A DNA stretch of 64,000 bases. Source: Mycolicibacterium diernhoferi. Its GTDB lineage: Bacteria; Actinomycetota; Actinomycetes; Mycobacteriales; Mycobacteriaceae. A program made the translations under genes and the position numbers. Position 1 is the stretch's first letter; every line of letters starts with the position of its first letter. Positions 46,826-55,291 of this stretch are shown piece after piece. The notes below the pieces were generated by a model. That model made no database searches and was not told the DNA's origin. It saw only the letters and a list, made by a program, of their open reading frames with translations. The stretch spans positions 434,001 through 498,000 of the forward strand of contig NZ_CP080332.1 in NCBI RefSeq assembly GCF_019456655.1, written 5' to 3'.

Positions 46826-48745
46826 TCATTCCTCCCGGAAGTCCGACCAGACGGGTTCGTGGACGGCGGCGTGGTAGGTGCTCAGCCGCCACGGGCTGAC
46901 GGTGTGGATCTCGCCGTCGGCGTTCTTGAAATACGAGTGCTCGATCGACGGGTGGGCCCAGACCGTCTTGCGGATCTCCTCCTGGGATCGCCGGTGCCAT
47001 TGGGCGGTCGGCTCGGGCAGCGGCTCGATGCTACGCAGCCTCCTGGTGATCAACCGTTCCAGGCACTGGTCGATGTAGCGCATCTGCAGTTCGGAGTTCA
47101 GGATCAGGCTGCCGCCGTGGGCCAGGTGCGCACCCGGGCCGTAGGTCATGAACAGGTTGGGGAAGCCGGGCACGGTGATGCTGCGGTAGGCGTACGGCCG
47201 GCTGCCCCAGACTTGGTGCAGATCGAGTCCGTCGCGCCCGGTGATCCGCATCGGGAGCAGCACCTCGGTGGCCCGGAAACCGGTGGCGTACACCAGGATA
47301 TCGGCATCGTAGGTGGCGCCGTCGGCCGTGACGACGCCGCCGGGGGTGAGGCGGTCGATCGGGGTGCGGACCAGATCCACATTGTCGCGTTTGAGGGTGG
47401 CCAGCCAGCTGCCGTTGTCCTGCAGGGTGCGTTTCCCGGTGGCCGGATAGTCCGGCAGCACCTTGGCCAGCAGCTCGGGATCATCGCCGACCTGGGTGGT
47501 GATCCAGTCGGTGAACATGATCCGCGCGATCGCGTTCATCTCGGACACCGCATAGTTTGGATCGGTGCCGGCCTGGCCGGCGTACTCGGGGTCGACGAGC
47601 GCGGCGTCCAGACCCTTGTCGGCGCCGGGCCACATCAACAGAAAGCGGTACCAGCGTCCGTAGTAGGGGAGATGGTCCATGGCCCAGCGGACCCCGTCGG
47701 CGACCGGTTCGTGGTACATCGGGTTGGGGAACATCCACTGCGCGGTGCGCTGGAACACCGTGAGGCTCTGGACTTTATCGGCGATGGCCGGCGCGATCTG
47801 AAAACCGCTGGCGCCGGCGCCGATCAGGGCGACCCGCTTGCCGGTGACGTCGACACCGTGATCCCAGGCCGCGGAATGGAAGGCCGGCCCGGTGAAGGTG
47901 TCCGCGCCGGGGAACTCGGGAAGGTGCGGGCGGTTGAGTTGGCCGACGGCGGTGATGACGGCGTGCGCGGTCAGCACCTCGGTGCCGGTGTCGACCCGCC
48001 AGATCGATGCGTCCTCATCCCAGGCCAGCGAGCCGACCTCGGTGTCGAAGCGGATGTGCGGGCGCAGGTCGTGGCGGTCGACCACATCGGCGAAGTACCG
48101 GCGAAGTTCGGGCTGCTCGGCGAAGAAGTGTTCCCAGTGGTTGCTGGGTTCGAAGCTGTAGCAGTAGAAATGGTTGGCGATGTCCACCCGGGCGCCGGGA
48201 TAGCTGTTCTCCCACCAGGTTCCGCCGGGTCCGCTGTTCTTCTCCAGGATGGTGAAGCCGATGCCGGCCTGCTTGAGCCGGATCCCGGCCAGCACCCCGG
48301 ATTCCCCGCAGCCGATCACGATGACATGGAAGTCTCCGGCGTCGGGGATCGGGCGGGGGCGACGCGGGTCGGCGCCGCGCAGGTCGAGTTCCTCCAACAC
48401 CAGCGGCAGATTGTCGGCGCCGACAGGCTCACAGGCCGCCCAGTCCAGCATTTCCTGGACCAGGTCGTCGGGTAGCGGTGCGGGGACCGGGCAACCCGCA
48501 TCGCGGTAGCCGGCGATGATCGGCAGCGCTTCGGCGCGGGCCCGGGCCTTGTCCTCCTCGGACATGAAGCCCTGCACCTCGTTGAGAAACAGTCCGGCCT
48601 GCTTGTAATCCCGGATGAAGCGCGGGTCGCCGGTGATGTGGACGAGCGACAGCAGCAGGGTGGGGATGCTGACCTGCTCGAGGGCGGCGGCGATGTCGGC
48701 ATCGGCGGTGTCGAACGGTTGTCCGGCGTGGAAGCTCCGCGTCAC
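46826..48745 (-). CDS. Baeyer-Villiger monooxygenase with long N-terminal extension
   Basis: A protein of 639 residues. After an extension of about 138 residues, the FAD site GCGESG (145-150) is followed by GGTWWENSYPGARVD and the fingerprint FTGPAFHSAAW with His290, which fits FxGxxxHxxxW exactly. A second nucleotide site is GAGASGFQIAP. The extension and overall plan resemble the 4-hydroxyacetophenone monooxygenase group, which turns ketones into esters with NADPH and oxygen. The start is GTG at 48743-48745. The downstream dehydrogenase could make its ketone. A palindrome lies nine bases before the start. Confidence 0.88.
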   Translation of the reverse strand: MTRSFHAGQPFDTADADIAAALEQVSIPTLLLSLVHITGDPRFIRDYKQAGLFLNEVQGFMSEEDKARARAEALPIIAGYRDAGCPVPAPLPDDLVQEMLDWAACEPVGADNLPLVLEELDLRGADPRRPRPIPDAGDFHVIVIGCGESGVLAGIRLKQAGIGFTILEKNSGPGGTWWENSYPGARVDIANHFYCYSFEPSNHWEHFFAEQPELRRYFADVVDRHDLRPHIRFDTEVGSLAWDEDASIWRVDTGTEVLTAHAVITAVGQLNRPHLPEFPGADTFTGPAFHSAAWDHGVDVTGKRVALIGAGASGFQIAPAIADKVQSLTVFQRTAQWMFPNPMYHEPVADGVRWAMDHLPYYGRWYRFLLMWPGADKGLDAALVDPEYAGQAGTDPNYAVSEMNAIARIMFTDWITTQVGDDPELLAKVLPDYPATGKRTLQDNGSWLATLKRDNVDLVRTPIDRLTPGGVVTADGATYDADILVYATGFRATEVLLPMRITGRDGLDLHQVWGSRPYAYRSITVPGFPNLFMTYGPGAHLAHGGSLILNSELQMRYIDQCLERLITRRLRSIEPLPEPTAQWHRRSQEEIRKTVWAHPSIEHSYFKNADGEIHTVSPWRLSTYHAAVHEPVWSDFREE

Positions 48746-48753
48746 GGGCAGTT

Positions 48754-48772
48754 ACGCTACTGCGCGTAGCGT
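48754..48772. promoter_or_regulatory. Palindrome upstream of the Baeyer-Villiger monooxygenase
   Basis: Arms ACGCTAC (48754-48760) and GTAGCGT (48766-48772) are perfectly complementary around five bases. The site ends nine bases before the GTG of the monooxygenase gene, so a bound repressor would block transcription or the ribosome. No regulator gene is adjacent. Confidence 0.5.
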
Positions 48773-48821
48773 TAAGGGGCAAGGGTGGTGTTGCCGGGTC
48801 ACCGACCGCTGGCTCAGACGT

Positions 48822-49373
48822 TCACTTCAATGGCTCGGGCGTGAAGGTGACGTCGACCGAGCCCACGGTCATCGTCACCTGACCTTCCATCACCATCACC
48901 TGCGCCGAGACCCGGCGGTCGACGGTCTGGGCCAGCTGCTGCACCGCTGCGTGCGGGATCTGCACCACCGACAGGTTCGGCAGCCCGGCTACCTTGGGGC
49001 CGACGGTGCGCCACCAGGTGGCCACGCCGGCGGCGAACGGGAACAGCAGCACCTGGTCGGCTTGGCCGGCCGCCTTGCCCAAGGCGCGCTCATCGGGCTG
49101 GCCGACGTTGATCCACTCCAGGATCCGGCCCGTGTAGTCGGCGAGCCGCAAGTCCGGTACGCCAGGGGTGGACAGGCCCGCTCCGAACGCCAACTCACCG
49201 TCGACGTCGCTGAGCCGGTGTGCGCGCAACCCAAACGCCAACAACCGCACCACCATCCGCTCATCGGTCTCACTGGGATGGCGGGCCACGGTCAGCGTGT
49301 GATCGGCGTAGTAGCCGTGATCGACATCGGAGACGCCAAGTTCGACTTTGAACACTGTTGCAGAAAGGGCCAC
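48822..49373 (-). CDS. yaeQ: YaeQ-family protein
   Basis: A protein of 183 residues with the YaeQ signature near the N terminus (TVFKVELGVSDVDHGYY, then TVARHPSETDERMVVRLLAF) and the end region VMEGQVTMTVG. YaeQ adopts a nuclease-like fold, but its biochemical role is not established. The start GTG at 49371-49373 gives the usual family N terminus, but the ribosome site is weak. It follows the BKACE-type gene by 57 bases on the same strand. Confidence 0.88.
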   Translation of the reverse strand: MALSATVFKVELGVSDVDHGYYADHTLTVARHPSETDERMVVRLLAFGLRAHRLSDVDGELAFGAGLSTPGVPDLRLADYTGRILEWINVGQPDERALGKAAGQADQVLLFPFAAGVATWWRTVGPKVAGLPNLSVVQIPHAAVQQLAQTVDRRVSAQVMVMEGQVTMTVGSVDVTFTPEPLK

Positions 49374-49430
49374 GTCCTAGTGTCCACCCTGGTGGTGGTC
49401 CCCGAGCAGGCAGGCCGCTTCACATCGACA

Positions 49431-50147
49431 TCAGTCCTGAGCCATCAACTCCACCGCGGCCCGCACCAGGTCCGCATTCGACGCTGCCATCCGCCCATCG
49501 GGCAGCTCGAACGTGTCCTCCAATCCGATCCGGGAATCGAACCCCGCATCCACCGCGAGACGAAACAGCGGCCACGTGGCAGCGCCCTCGCCGTGGCAGA
49601 GGACGGGCAGCCCCAGCCCCGCGACCACCGAGGCGATCGCCTTCACCTCGGCCACGGCCTGCCCGATGTCCTGGCGGGTGCCCTCGATCAGGATCCGGGT
49701 GCACTCGCCCGCGCGCGGATACCGCCCGAACGCCTCGGCCGCGCCGACGAACCAGAGCCCGGCCTCGACACCGATCCCCATGTCCAGCAGCAGGTCCGCG
49801 AGTTCGTCGGCGCCCTCCTCGTGCCAGTTCACCGAGGCGTAGGCGGGGCGGCTCGTCCACCCGCCGACCTGCTCCAGGCGATCCGCGGGGTCCTGCACCG
49901 CCCACGCTCCGGTGGTGACCCCGATGGGCAGGTCGGGGTGCCTGCCGCGCAAGGCCTGTACGACCGGGTCGACATGCCCGGGTCGCAGGCTGTCGGTTCC
50001 ATCGGGCGCCTTGGGGTGCACGTGCACCTCTTGCGCGCCTGCCGCCACGGCGGCCGTCACAGCGTCGACGATGTCGTCGACGGTGACCGGCACGTGCGGG
50101 TGGCCGCCGGGTCGGTGCGGTCCGTTGGGACAGACCTGAAGCATCAT
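49431..50147 (-). CDS. BKACE-family (DUF849) beta-keto acid cleavage-type enzyme
   Basis: A protein of 238 residues with the zinc motif of the family in EVHVHPKAPDG near residue 40, then GVTTGAWAV, SVNWHEEGADELADLLL and a GLEDTFELPDG stretch near the end. Family members cleave beta-keto acids such as 3-keto-5-aminohexanoate with acetyl-CoA. It is somewhat shorter than the usual 270 to 310 residues. It begins 13 bases after the arr stop, so it should be co-expressed with the rifampin-inactivating enzyme. Substrate unknown. Confidence 0.8.
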   Translation of the reverse strand: MMLQVCPNGPHRPGGHPHVPVTVDDIVDAVTAAVAAGAQEVHVHPKAPDGTDSLRPGHVDPVVQALRGRHPDLPIGVTTGAWAVQDPADRLEQVGGWTSRPAYASVNWHEEGADELADLLLDMGIGVEAGLWFVGAAEAFGRYPRAGECTRILIEGTRQDIGQAVAEVKAIASVVAGLGLPVLCHGEGAATWPLFRLAVDAGFDSRIGLEDTFELPDGRMAASNADLVRAAVELMAQD

Positions 50148-50160
50148 GGCTTCTTCTCCC

Positions 50161-50598
50161 TCAGTCGTAGATGACGTCGAGCCCCTTGCGTCGCAACTCC
50201 TCCAGCCCGGCCCGGAACTTCTCCAGGTACTCGGGGGAGTGCCCCGTCCAGTCGGTGATCTCTCCGACGACCCGCACCGGTCCCGCACTGCGGTAGGAGT
50301 GCGTGGGATTGCCCGGGAACTTCTTGTCCGTGACGTTCGGGTCGTCCTCCACCGGTCCCTGCGGTTCCACGATGTACACCCGCTCGCGCCCCGGCCCGAC
50401 GGCCAGCTCGGCGGCGAGCACCGCACCGTCGAGCACCTTGGTCATGTAGACGTGGTTGGAAATGCGGCCCTGCTGGTAGTTCGACAGCCGGCCCGGCACC
50501 AGCAGATCGCCCACCGAAAGGTCGGCCTTCGTCCCGTGCAGGTACGCCCCCGACTCGTGGACGACGAAACGTTCCGGCGTATCGGCCATGTCTGCCAT
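50161..50598 (-). CDS. arr: NAD-dependent rifampin ADP-ribosyltransferase
   Basis: A protein of 145 residues that matches mycobacterial Arr along its whole length (VVHESGAYLHGTKADL, VPGRLSNYQQGRI, VEDDPNVTDKKFPGNPTHSY, TDWTGHSPEYLEKF). The catalytic residues known in M. smegmatis Arr correspond here to His21, Tyr51 and Asp86. It attaches ADP-ribose to the C23 hydroxyl of rifamycins and so gives intrinsic resistance. ATG at 50596-50598 is chosen because a G-rich ribosome site lies five bases upstream; an ATG three codons later is an alternative. A promoter and a rifamycin-associated-type palindrome lie upstream. Confidence 0.93.
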   Translation of the reverse strand: MADMADTPERFVVHESGAYLHGTKADLSVGDLLVPGRLSNYQQGRISNHVYMTKVLDGAVLAAELAVGPGRERVYIVEPQGPVEDDPNVTDKKFPGNPTHSYRSAGPVRVVGEITDWTGHSPEYLEKFRAGLEELRRKGLDVIYD

Positions 50599-50629
50599 CA
50601 GCACCCCCGTGCGTTGTAGGTGGTCGGCG

Positions 50630-50635
50630 ACGCTA
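50630..50635 (-). promoter_or_regulatory. Predicted -10 of arr
   Basis: TAGCGT on the minus strand would start the message about 25 bases before the arr ATG. The matching -35 position, 17 bases further upstream, falls inside the palindrome at 50647-50664. Confidence 0.55.
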
Positions 50636-50646
50636 CACCGCCGCCC

Positions 50647-50664
50647 GGGGCTTGCGGCAAGCCC
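50647..50664. promoter_or_regulatory. Rifamycin-associated element (RAE)-like palindrome between arr and MFS gene
   Basis: The site reads GGGGCTTGCGGCAAGCCC. Arms GGGCTTGC (50648-50655) and GCAAGCCC (50657-50664) are perfect around one base. It closely resembles the RAE, a roughly 19-base inverted repeat found upstream of rifamycin-inactivation genes in actinobacteria. Its centre is equidistant from the predicted -10 elements of arr and of the divergent MFS gene, so it covers both -35 positions. Confidence 0.75.
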
Positions 50665-50676
50665 ACTCCCTGGCCA

Positions 50677-50682
50677 TATAGT
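50677..50682 (+). promoter_or_regulatory. Predicted -10 of the MFS exporter gene
   Basis: TATAGT lies 17 bases beyond a -35 position within the RAE-like palindrome. Transcription would begin near 50689, just before an in-frame ATG at 50700 and about 170 bases before the preferred start at 50862. Confidence 0.5.
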
Positions 50683-50861
50683 GAGAGTGGGAGCCGGACA
50701 TGGCCTCGACAGCACCCCCTGACGGGCCCGCCGAAACGGCCTGCACCGCTGGTGAATTGAGTCCCACATCACGCCGGCAGGAAATGAATTCGCCGACCCG
50801 CGACGCCGCGTCTACTCTGGAACGCCGCACTGATCAGGTGCCGCAAAGTCAGGGAGTGTGC

Positions 50862-52331
50862 ATGAGTACCGGGCCGATTACCCGAGCAACAGAGGAGCCG
50901 TTGCAGGGCAGAACGCCCACGGCCCCGCCGTCCGCGGGTGTCATCATCGCGCTGCTGGTCTTCTCCGCCTTCGTCATGATCCTCAACGAGACGATCATGA
51001 GCGTCGCGCTGCCGGTGCTGATCTCCGACCTGGACATCACCGCCCGCACCGCACAATGGCTGACCAGTGGCTTCCTGCTGACCATGGCCGTGGTGATCCC
51101 GATGTCGGGGTCGCTGCTGCAGCGGTTCTCGGTGCGCGCCGTGTTCCTGACGTCGATGTCCGCATTCTGTGCCGGCACCCTGATCTCCGCACTGGCGCCC
51201 GGCTTCGCAGTGCTGCTCGGCGGGCGGATCGTGCAGGCCTGCGGCACCGCGGTCATGGTGCCGCTGCTGATGACGACGGTGATGAAGCTGATCCCTGCCG
51301 AACGGCGCGGCCAGACGATGGGCACCATCTCGATCGTCATCGCCGTGGCGCCGGCCGTCGGACCCACCCTGTCCGGATTCATCCTCGGCTCGCTGAACTG
51401 GCGGTGGATGTTCTGGATCGTGCTGCCCATCGCACTGCTCGGCCTGGCCGCCGGGTGGCTGCGGCTGCGGGTCGACGAGGAACGGGAACAGCCGGCAACC
51501 ATCGACGCCATCTCGGTGCCGCTGTCGGCGATCGCGTTCGCGGGACTGGTGTTCGGGCTCTCGGAACTGGCCGGGCACGGGGGACAGGGCGTCCCGGCGT
51601 GGATTCCGTTGACGGCCGGGGCGGTCGCGCTGGTCGCCTTCGGCGCGCGGCAGCTGCAGCTCCAGCGGGTCGAGCGGGCCTTCCTGGACCTTCGGCCGTT
51701 CACCTACCGGCGGTTCTCGGTGTCGGTGGCGTTGGTGGTCATCGGCTTCATGGGGTTGTTCGGCGCCATCATCATGGTGCCGCTCTACGTGCAGGACGTG
51801 CTGGGCCACAGCGCGCTGGTCGCCGGGCTGACCAGTCTGCCGGGTGGCCTGCTGATGGGTCTGGCCGGTCCGCCGGTCGGGCGGGTGTATGACCGGCACG
51901 GCGCTCGGGTGCTCGTCGTACCCGGATCGATCCTGCTGTTTGTGGCGCTGTGCGGCTTCGCGCTGCTGTCGGCGAGCACGCCGGTCTGGGAGCTCGTCGT
52001 GGTGCAGACGGTCATGATGGTCGGCCTGGCAATGATGTTCACGCCCTTGATGACCGACGCGCTCGGTGCGCTACCGGACCGGCTGTACTCACACGGCAGC
52101 GCCATCATGACGACCCTGCAACAAGTGGGCGGCGCCGCCGGCACTGCCCTGTTCGTGACCGTCATGGCCAAGGCGTCGATGTCGGGCGGGGCCCCGGACA
52201 TGGCCGGAGTGCACGCCGCGTTCGTGGTGGCGGCGGGGATCGGCGCGGTCGCGGTGATCACCAGCTTCTTCACCGCCTCGCAACCCAGCCCGGCCGGCGG
52301 CGCACCGGTGCACCAGACGCGACTCCCGTAG
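50862..52331 (+). CDS. MFS drug exporter, DHA2 (EmrB/QacA) family, 14 membrane helices
   Basis: A protein of 489 residues with the 14-helix DHA2 plan. The first helix carries ILNETIMSVALPVL, helix 5 carries the antiporter motif VAPAVGPTLSGFILG, and RAVFLTSMSAFCAG follows the motif A region. It should export a toxic compound in exchange for protons. ATG at 50862 has GGGAG five bases upstream. An in-frame ATG at 50700, also with GGGAG, would add 54 hydrophilic residues and cannot be excluded. It is divergent from arr and shares its RAE-like site, so rifamycin may be a substrate or inducer; this is inference. Confidence 0.83.
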   Translation: MSTGPITRATEEPLQGRTPTAPPSAGVIIALLVFSAFVMILNETIMSVALPVLISDLDITARTAQWLTSGFLLTMAVVIPMSGSLLQRFSVRAVFLTSMSAFCAGTLISALAPGFAVLLGGRIVQACGTAVMVPLLMTTVMKLIPAERRGQTMGTISIVIAVAPAVGPTLSGFILGSLNWRWMFWIVLPIALLGLAAGWLRLRVDEEREQPATIDAISVPLSAIAFAGLVFGLSELAGHGGQGVPAWIPLTAGAVALVAFGARQLQLQRVERAFLDLRPFTYRRFSVSVALVVIGFMGLFGAIIMVPLYVQDVLGHSALVAGLTSLPGGLLMGLAGPPVGRVYDRHGARVLVVPGSILLFVALCGFALLSASTPVWELVVVQTVMMVGLAMMFTPLMTDALGALPDRLYSHGSAIMTTLQQVGGAAGTALFVTVMAKASMSGGAPDMAGVHAAFVVAAGIGAVAVITSFFTASQPSPAGGAPVHQTRLP

Positions 52332-52464
52332 GCTGAAAATCACCGTGCCGACCGGACGAACGGTGCCGATCCGGCAGGAGAGGGCGCCGACGTTTCCGTC
52401 GCGGCGATAGCGGCAATACCACCGGCGGCGGGGCGTCGGCTGCACGAGGTCAGGGAGGAGTCAG

Positions 52465-54741
52465 ATGTCGTCACACGCGGCTGAGTCGCCAGAGCCCGGC
52501 GCTTCGACCCCGAACCACGAAGACCAGGCCAACGAGCCTGCCGAGATCACCTTCGATGAGCATCTGCACCCCGCCCGCCCGAAATCCCTGCGCTTCCGGC
52601 CCCGGGTGCGCGCCCCGTTCGTGCGGCGGTCGCTGGCCCAGGACGGACCACCCACCGGCGCGAACCCTGCTTATGTCTCCTGGCTGCTGTCCCAGTCGAT
52701 GCTCTCGGATGCCAACGAGATCAGCCAGCAGTTCTCCGGTCAGGGCTCGATGTGGCAGAACCCCTTCGCCCGGCCGCACCCCCGTTCAGCCGTGGACACG
52801 GCGTCGGTGTGGTTCACCGCCTACCCGCTGTCGCTGATCACTCGGCCCGAGGAGTCCTTCCTCAAGGCGATGGCCGACGAGACGTTGTGGAAAGCCTTCT
52901 CCGAGATCGGCATTCAGGCCGTGCACACCGGCCCGGTGAAACGCGCCGGCGGTATCTCGGGCTGGCAGCTGACGCCCAGCGTCGACGGGCACTTCGACCG
53001 GATCAGCACCCAGATCGACCCGGCCTTCGGGTCCGAGGACGAGTTCCGGCAGATGTGCGGCACCGCCAACTGGTACGGCGGCACCATCATCGACGACATC
53101 GTGCCCGGCCACACCGGTAAGGGCGCAGACTTCCGGCTGGCCGAGATGAAGTACGCGGATTACCCCGGCATCTACCACATGGTGGAGATCGATCCGCTCG
53201 ACTGGCAGCATCTGCCGGTCGTTCCCGACGGCGCGGATTCGGTGAACATCGATGCCGCGACCGAGGATTGGCTGGCCAAGGCCGGCTACATCATCGGCCG
53301 GTTACAGCGCGTCATCTTCTACGCCGAGGGCATCAAGGAGACCAACTGGAGTGTCACCCGCCCCACCGTCGGCGTCGACGGTGTCGAACGGCGCTGGGTG
53401 TACCTGCACTACTTCAAGGACGGGCAGCCCTCGATCAACTGGCTCGACCCCAGTTTCGCCGGCATGCGACTGGTCATCGGTGATGCCCTGCACTCGTTGT
53501 CGGATCTGGGCACCGGTGGTCTGCGGTTGGACGCCAACGGTTTCCTCGGTGCCGAGAAGTCCACCGAGGACGACGTCGGCTGGTCCGAGGGGCACCCGCT
53601 GTCGCAGGCGGCCAACCAGTTCATCGGCAGCATGGTGCGCAAACTGGGCGGCTTCACCTTCCAGGAACTCAACCTCACCATCGACGACATCCGGGACAAC
53701 AGCGTCGCCGGCCCGGACCTGTCATACGACTTCATCAACCGGCCCGCCTATCACCATGCGCTGGCCACCGAGGACACCGAATTCCTCCGGCTCACCCTGC
53801 GCACCACGCTGGAGACCGATGTCGACCCGGCCTCGCTGGTGCACGCCCTGCAGAACCACGACGAGTTGACCTACGAACTGGTGCACTGGTCGGCCGGGCA
53901 CCGCGACGACATCTACACCTACAAGGGCCACGAGGTCACCGGCGAGGAACTCGGGCACAGTGTCCGCACCGACCTGATCGAGGCGCTGACCGGTCCGCGC
54001 GCACCATACAACCGGGTGTTCACCACCAACGGCATCGCCTGCACCACCGCGACGGTGATCGCCGCGACGCTGGGTATCACCGACCTGGACCAGATCGACG
54101 ACGCGGTGTCGCTGGATCAGATCCGTCGCGCGCACCTGCTGATGGCCATGTTCAACGCGCTGCAACCGGGGGTGTTCGCGCTGTCGGGCTGGGATCTGTG
54201 CGGCATGCTCACTCTGCCGCCCGAGGACGTCCGCGAGCTGCTCCGCGGCGGGGACACCCGGTGGATCCACCGCGCCGCGCATGACCTGATGGGCGTCAAT
54301 CCCAAAGCTACCCATTCGAGTGCCGGAATGCCCCGGGGCAGAAGCCTTTACGGTTCAATACCGGAGCAGCTGGCCGACGAGACCAGCTTCCTGCGCCAGC
54401 TGCAGGCCATCCTCGCGGTGCGCACCCACTTCGGCATCGCGACCAGCACCCAGGTGGACATTCCGGAGGTGTCGCATCGGGCCATGCTGGTCATGGTCCA
54501 CCAGTTGGCCGATCCGCACCAGCTGCAGCTCACGGTGCTCAACTTTGCCAACACCGAGATCGCCGGCACCGTGCGCTCGGAGTTCCTGCCACCCGACGCG
54601 GTCGTCTCGGACATGTTCAGCGGCAAGGTGATTGCGCACGTGGACGATCTGCACAGCTTTCCGGCCGAGCTACCGGCCCACCACGGGATGTCCCTGCTGG
54701 TGCAACGGCCCGTCGCGGACGAGGATCAGGGCAGCGCGTAA
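52465..54741 (+). CDS. GH13 alpha-amylase-superfamily protein, trehalose synthase-like
   Basis: A protein of 758 residues with the GH13 catalytic set: nucleophile Asp356 (LRLDANGF), acid/base Glu401 (TFQELN) and Asp466 (LQNHDEL). Other parts resemble trehalose synthase (maltose glucosyltransferase), such as [12 protein letters not shown] and a [19 protein letters not shown] stretch. It is longer than the usual 590-residue TreS, with an unusual N-terminal section of about 110 residues and a QELN rather than EANQ acid/base context. So it is an active-site-complete but divergent member, and the substrate is not certain. GGGAGGAG lies four bases before the ATG. Its 3' end overlaps the next gene by 16 bases. 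Confidence 0.8.
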   Translation: MSSHAAESPEPGASTPNHEDQANEPAEITFDEHLHPARPKSLRFRPRVRAPFVRRSLAQDGPPTGANPAYVSWLLSQSMLSDANEISQQFSGQGSMWQNPFARPHPRSAVDTASVWFTAYPLSLITRPEESFLKAMADETLWKAFSEIGIQAVHTGPVKRAGGISGWQLTPSVDGHFDRISTQIDPAFGSEDEFRQMCGTANWYGGTIIDDIVPGHTGKGADFRLAEMKYADYPGIYHMVEIDPLDWQHLPVVPDGADSVNIDAATEDWLAKAGYIIGRLQRVIFYAEGIKETNWSVTRPTVGVDGVERRWVYLHYFKDGQPSINWLDPSFAGMRLVIGDALHSLSDLGTGGLRLDANGFLGAEKSTEDDVGWSEGHPLSQAANQFIGSMVRKLGGFTFQELNLTIDDIRDNSVAGPDLSYDFINRPAYHHALATEDTEFLRLTLRTTLETDVDPASLVHALQNHDELTYELVHWSAGHRDDIYTYKGHEVTGEELGHSVRTDLIEALTGPRAPYNRVFTTNGIACTTATVIAATLGITDLDQIDDAVSLDQIRRAHLLMAMFNALQPGVFALSGWDLCGMLTLPPEDVRELLRGGDTRWIHRAAHDLMGVNPKATHSSAGMPRGRSLYGSIPEQLADETSFLRQLQAILAVRTHFGIATSTQVDIPEVSHRAMLVMVHQLADPHQLQLTVLNFANTEIAGTVRSEFLPPDAVVSDMFSGKVIAHVDDLHSFPAELPAHHGMSLLVQRPVADEDQGSA

Positions 54742-55187
54742 TCCATCGGTGGCCCGTTGAGCGCGGCCACGTCGCGGTGCGCGATGGTCATGGCGACATG
54801 CTTCCCGCCGCGCAACACGGCGACGATGGCGACCTCGTCGTTCACCGCGAAGGCCTCCGCGGTCGATCCGATCCGGCTGCCTTCGGCGGTGATCCCATGA
54901 GTTTGTGCATCCACGGCGTAGGTGTGCAGTGCGCCGTCGGGTGTCTGCGCGGTCAGCGAATCCGGTGACACCGCGATCAGGCGGCCCTGCTGCGGCAGCG
55001 GCTGCACCGCCACCGGGGCGGGGTCCGCCGGCGATGGCGCGGCGGGTGCGTCGGCCAGCTGGACGATGAGCGCGGAGACGACGGCGGCGAAGGCGATCGC
55101 GAAGGAGATCGTGAGGCTGATTACGGTGTTGATCGGGGTGGTGCGGTGCGCGGTGCTGCGTGCGTGCCTTCCGGATCGGTTACCCAT
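54726..55187 (-). CDS. Membrane-anchored extracytoplasmic hypothetical protein
   Basis: A protein of 153 residues with a basic N terminus ([14 protein letters not shown]), one membrane helix (about residues 20-45), a Pro/Ala-rich linker, and a small beta-rich domain outside the membrane ([18 protein letters not shown], then [20 protein letters not shown]). No enzyme motif is visible. It is convergent with the GH13 gene and overlaps its end by 16 bases. I do not recognise the family. Coding is supported by a sensible domain plan rather than by similarity. Confidence 0.65.
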   Translation of the reverse strand: MGNRSGRHARSTAHRTTPINTVISLTISFAIAFAAVVSALIVQLADAPAAPSPADPAPVAVQPLPQQGRLIAVSPDSLTAQTPDGALHTYAVDAQTHGITAEGSRIGSTAEAFAVNDEVAIVAVLRGGKHVAMTIAHRDVAALNGPPMDYALP

Positions 55188-55291
55188 GTCGATGGCCTCT
55201 CGTTCGTTGCCGGTCGATTACCCGGCGCCCCAGCCGGAGAAACCCACGCCGATGGACGCGTGGATCGACCCGTTCTGGGTAGACCTGGGCC

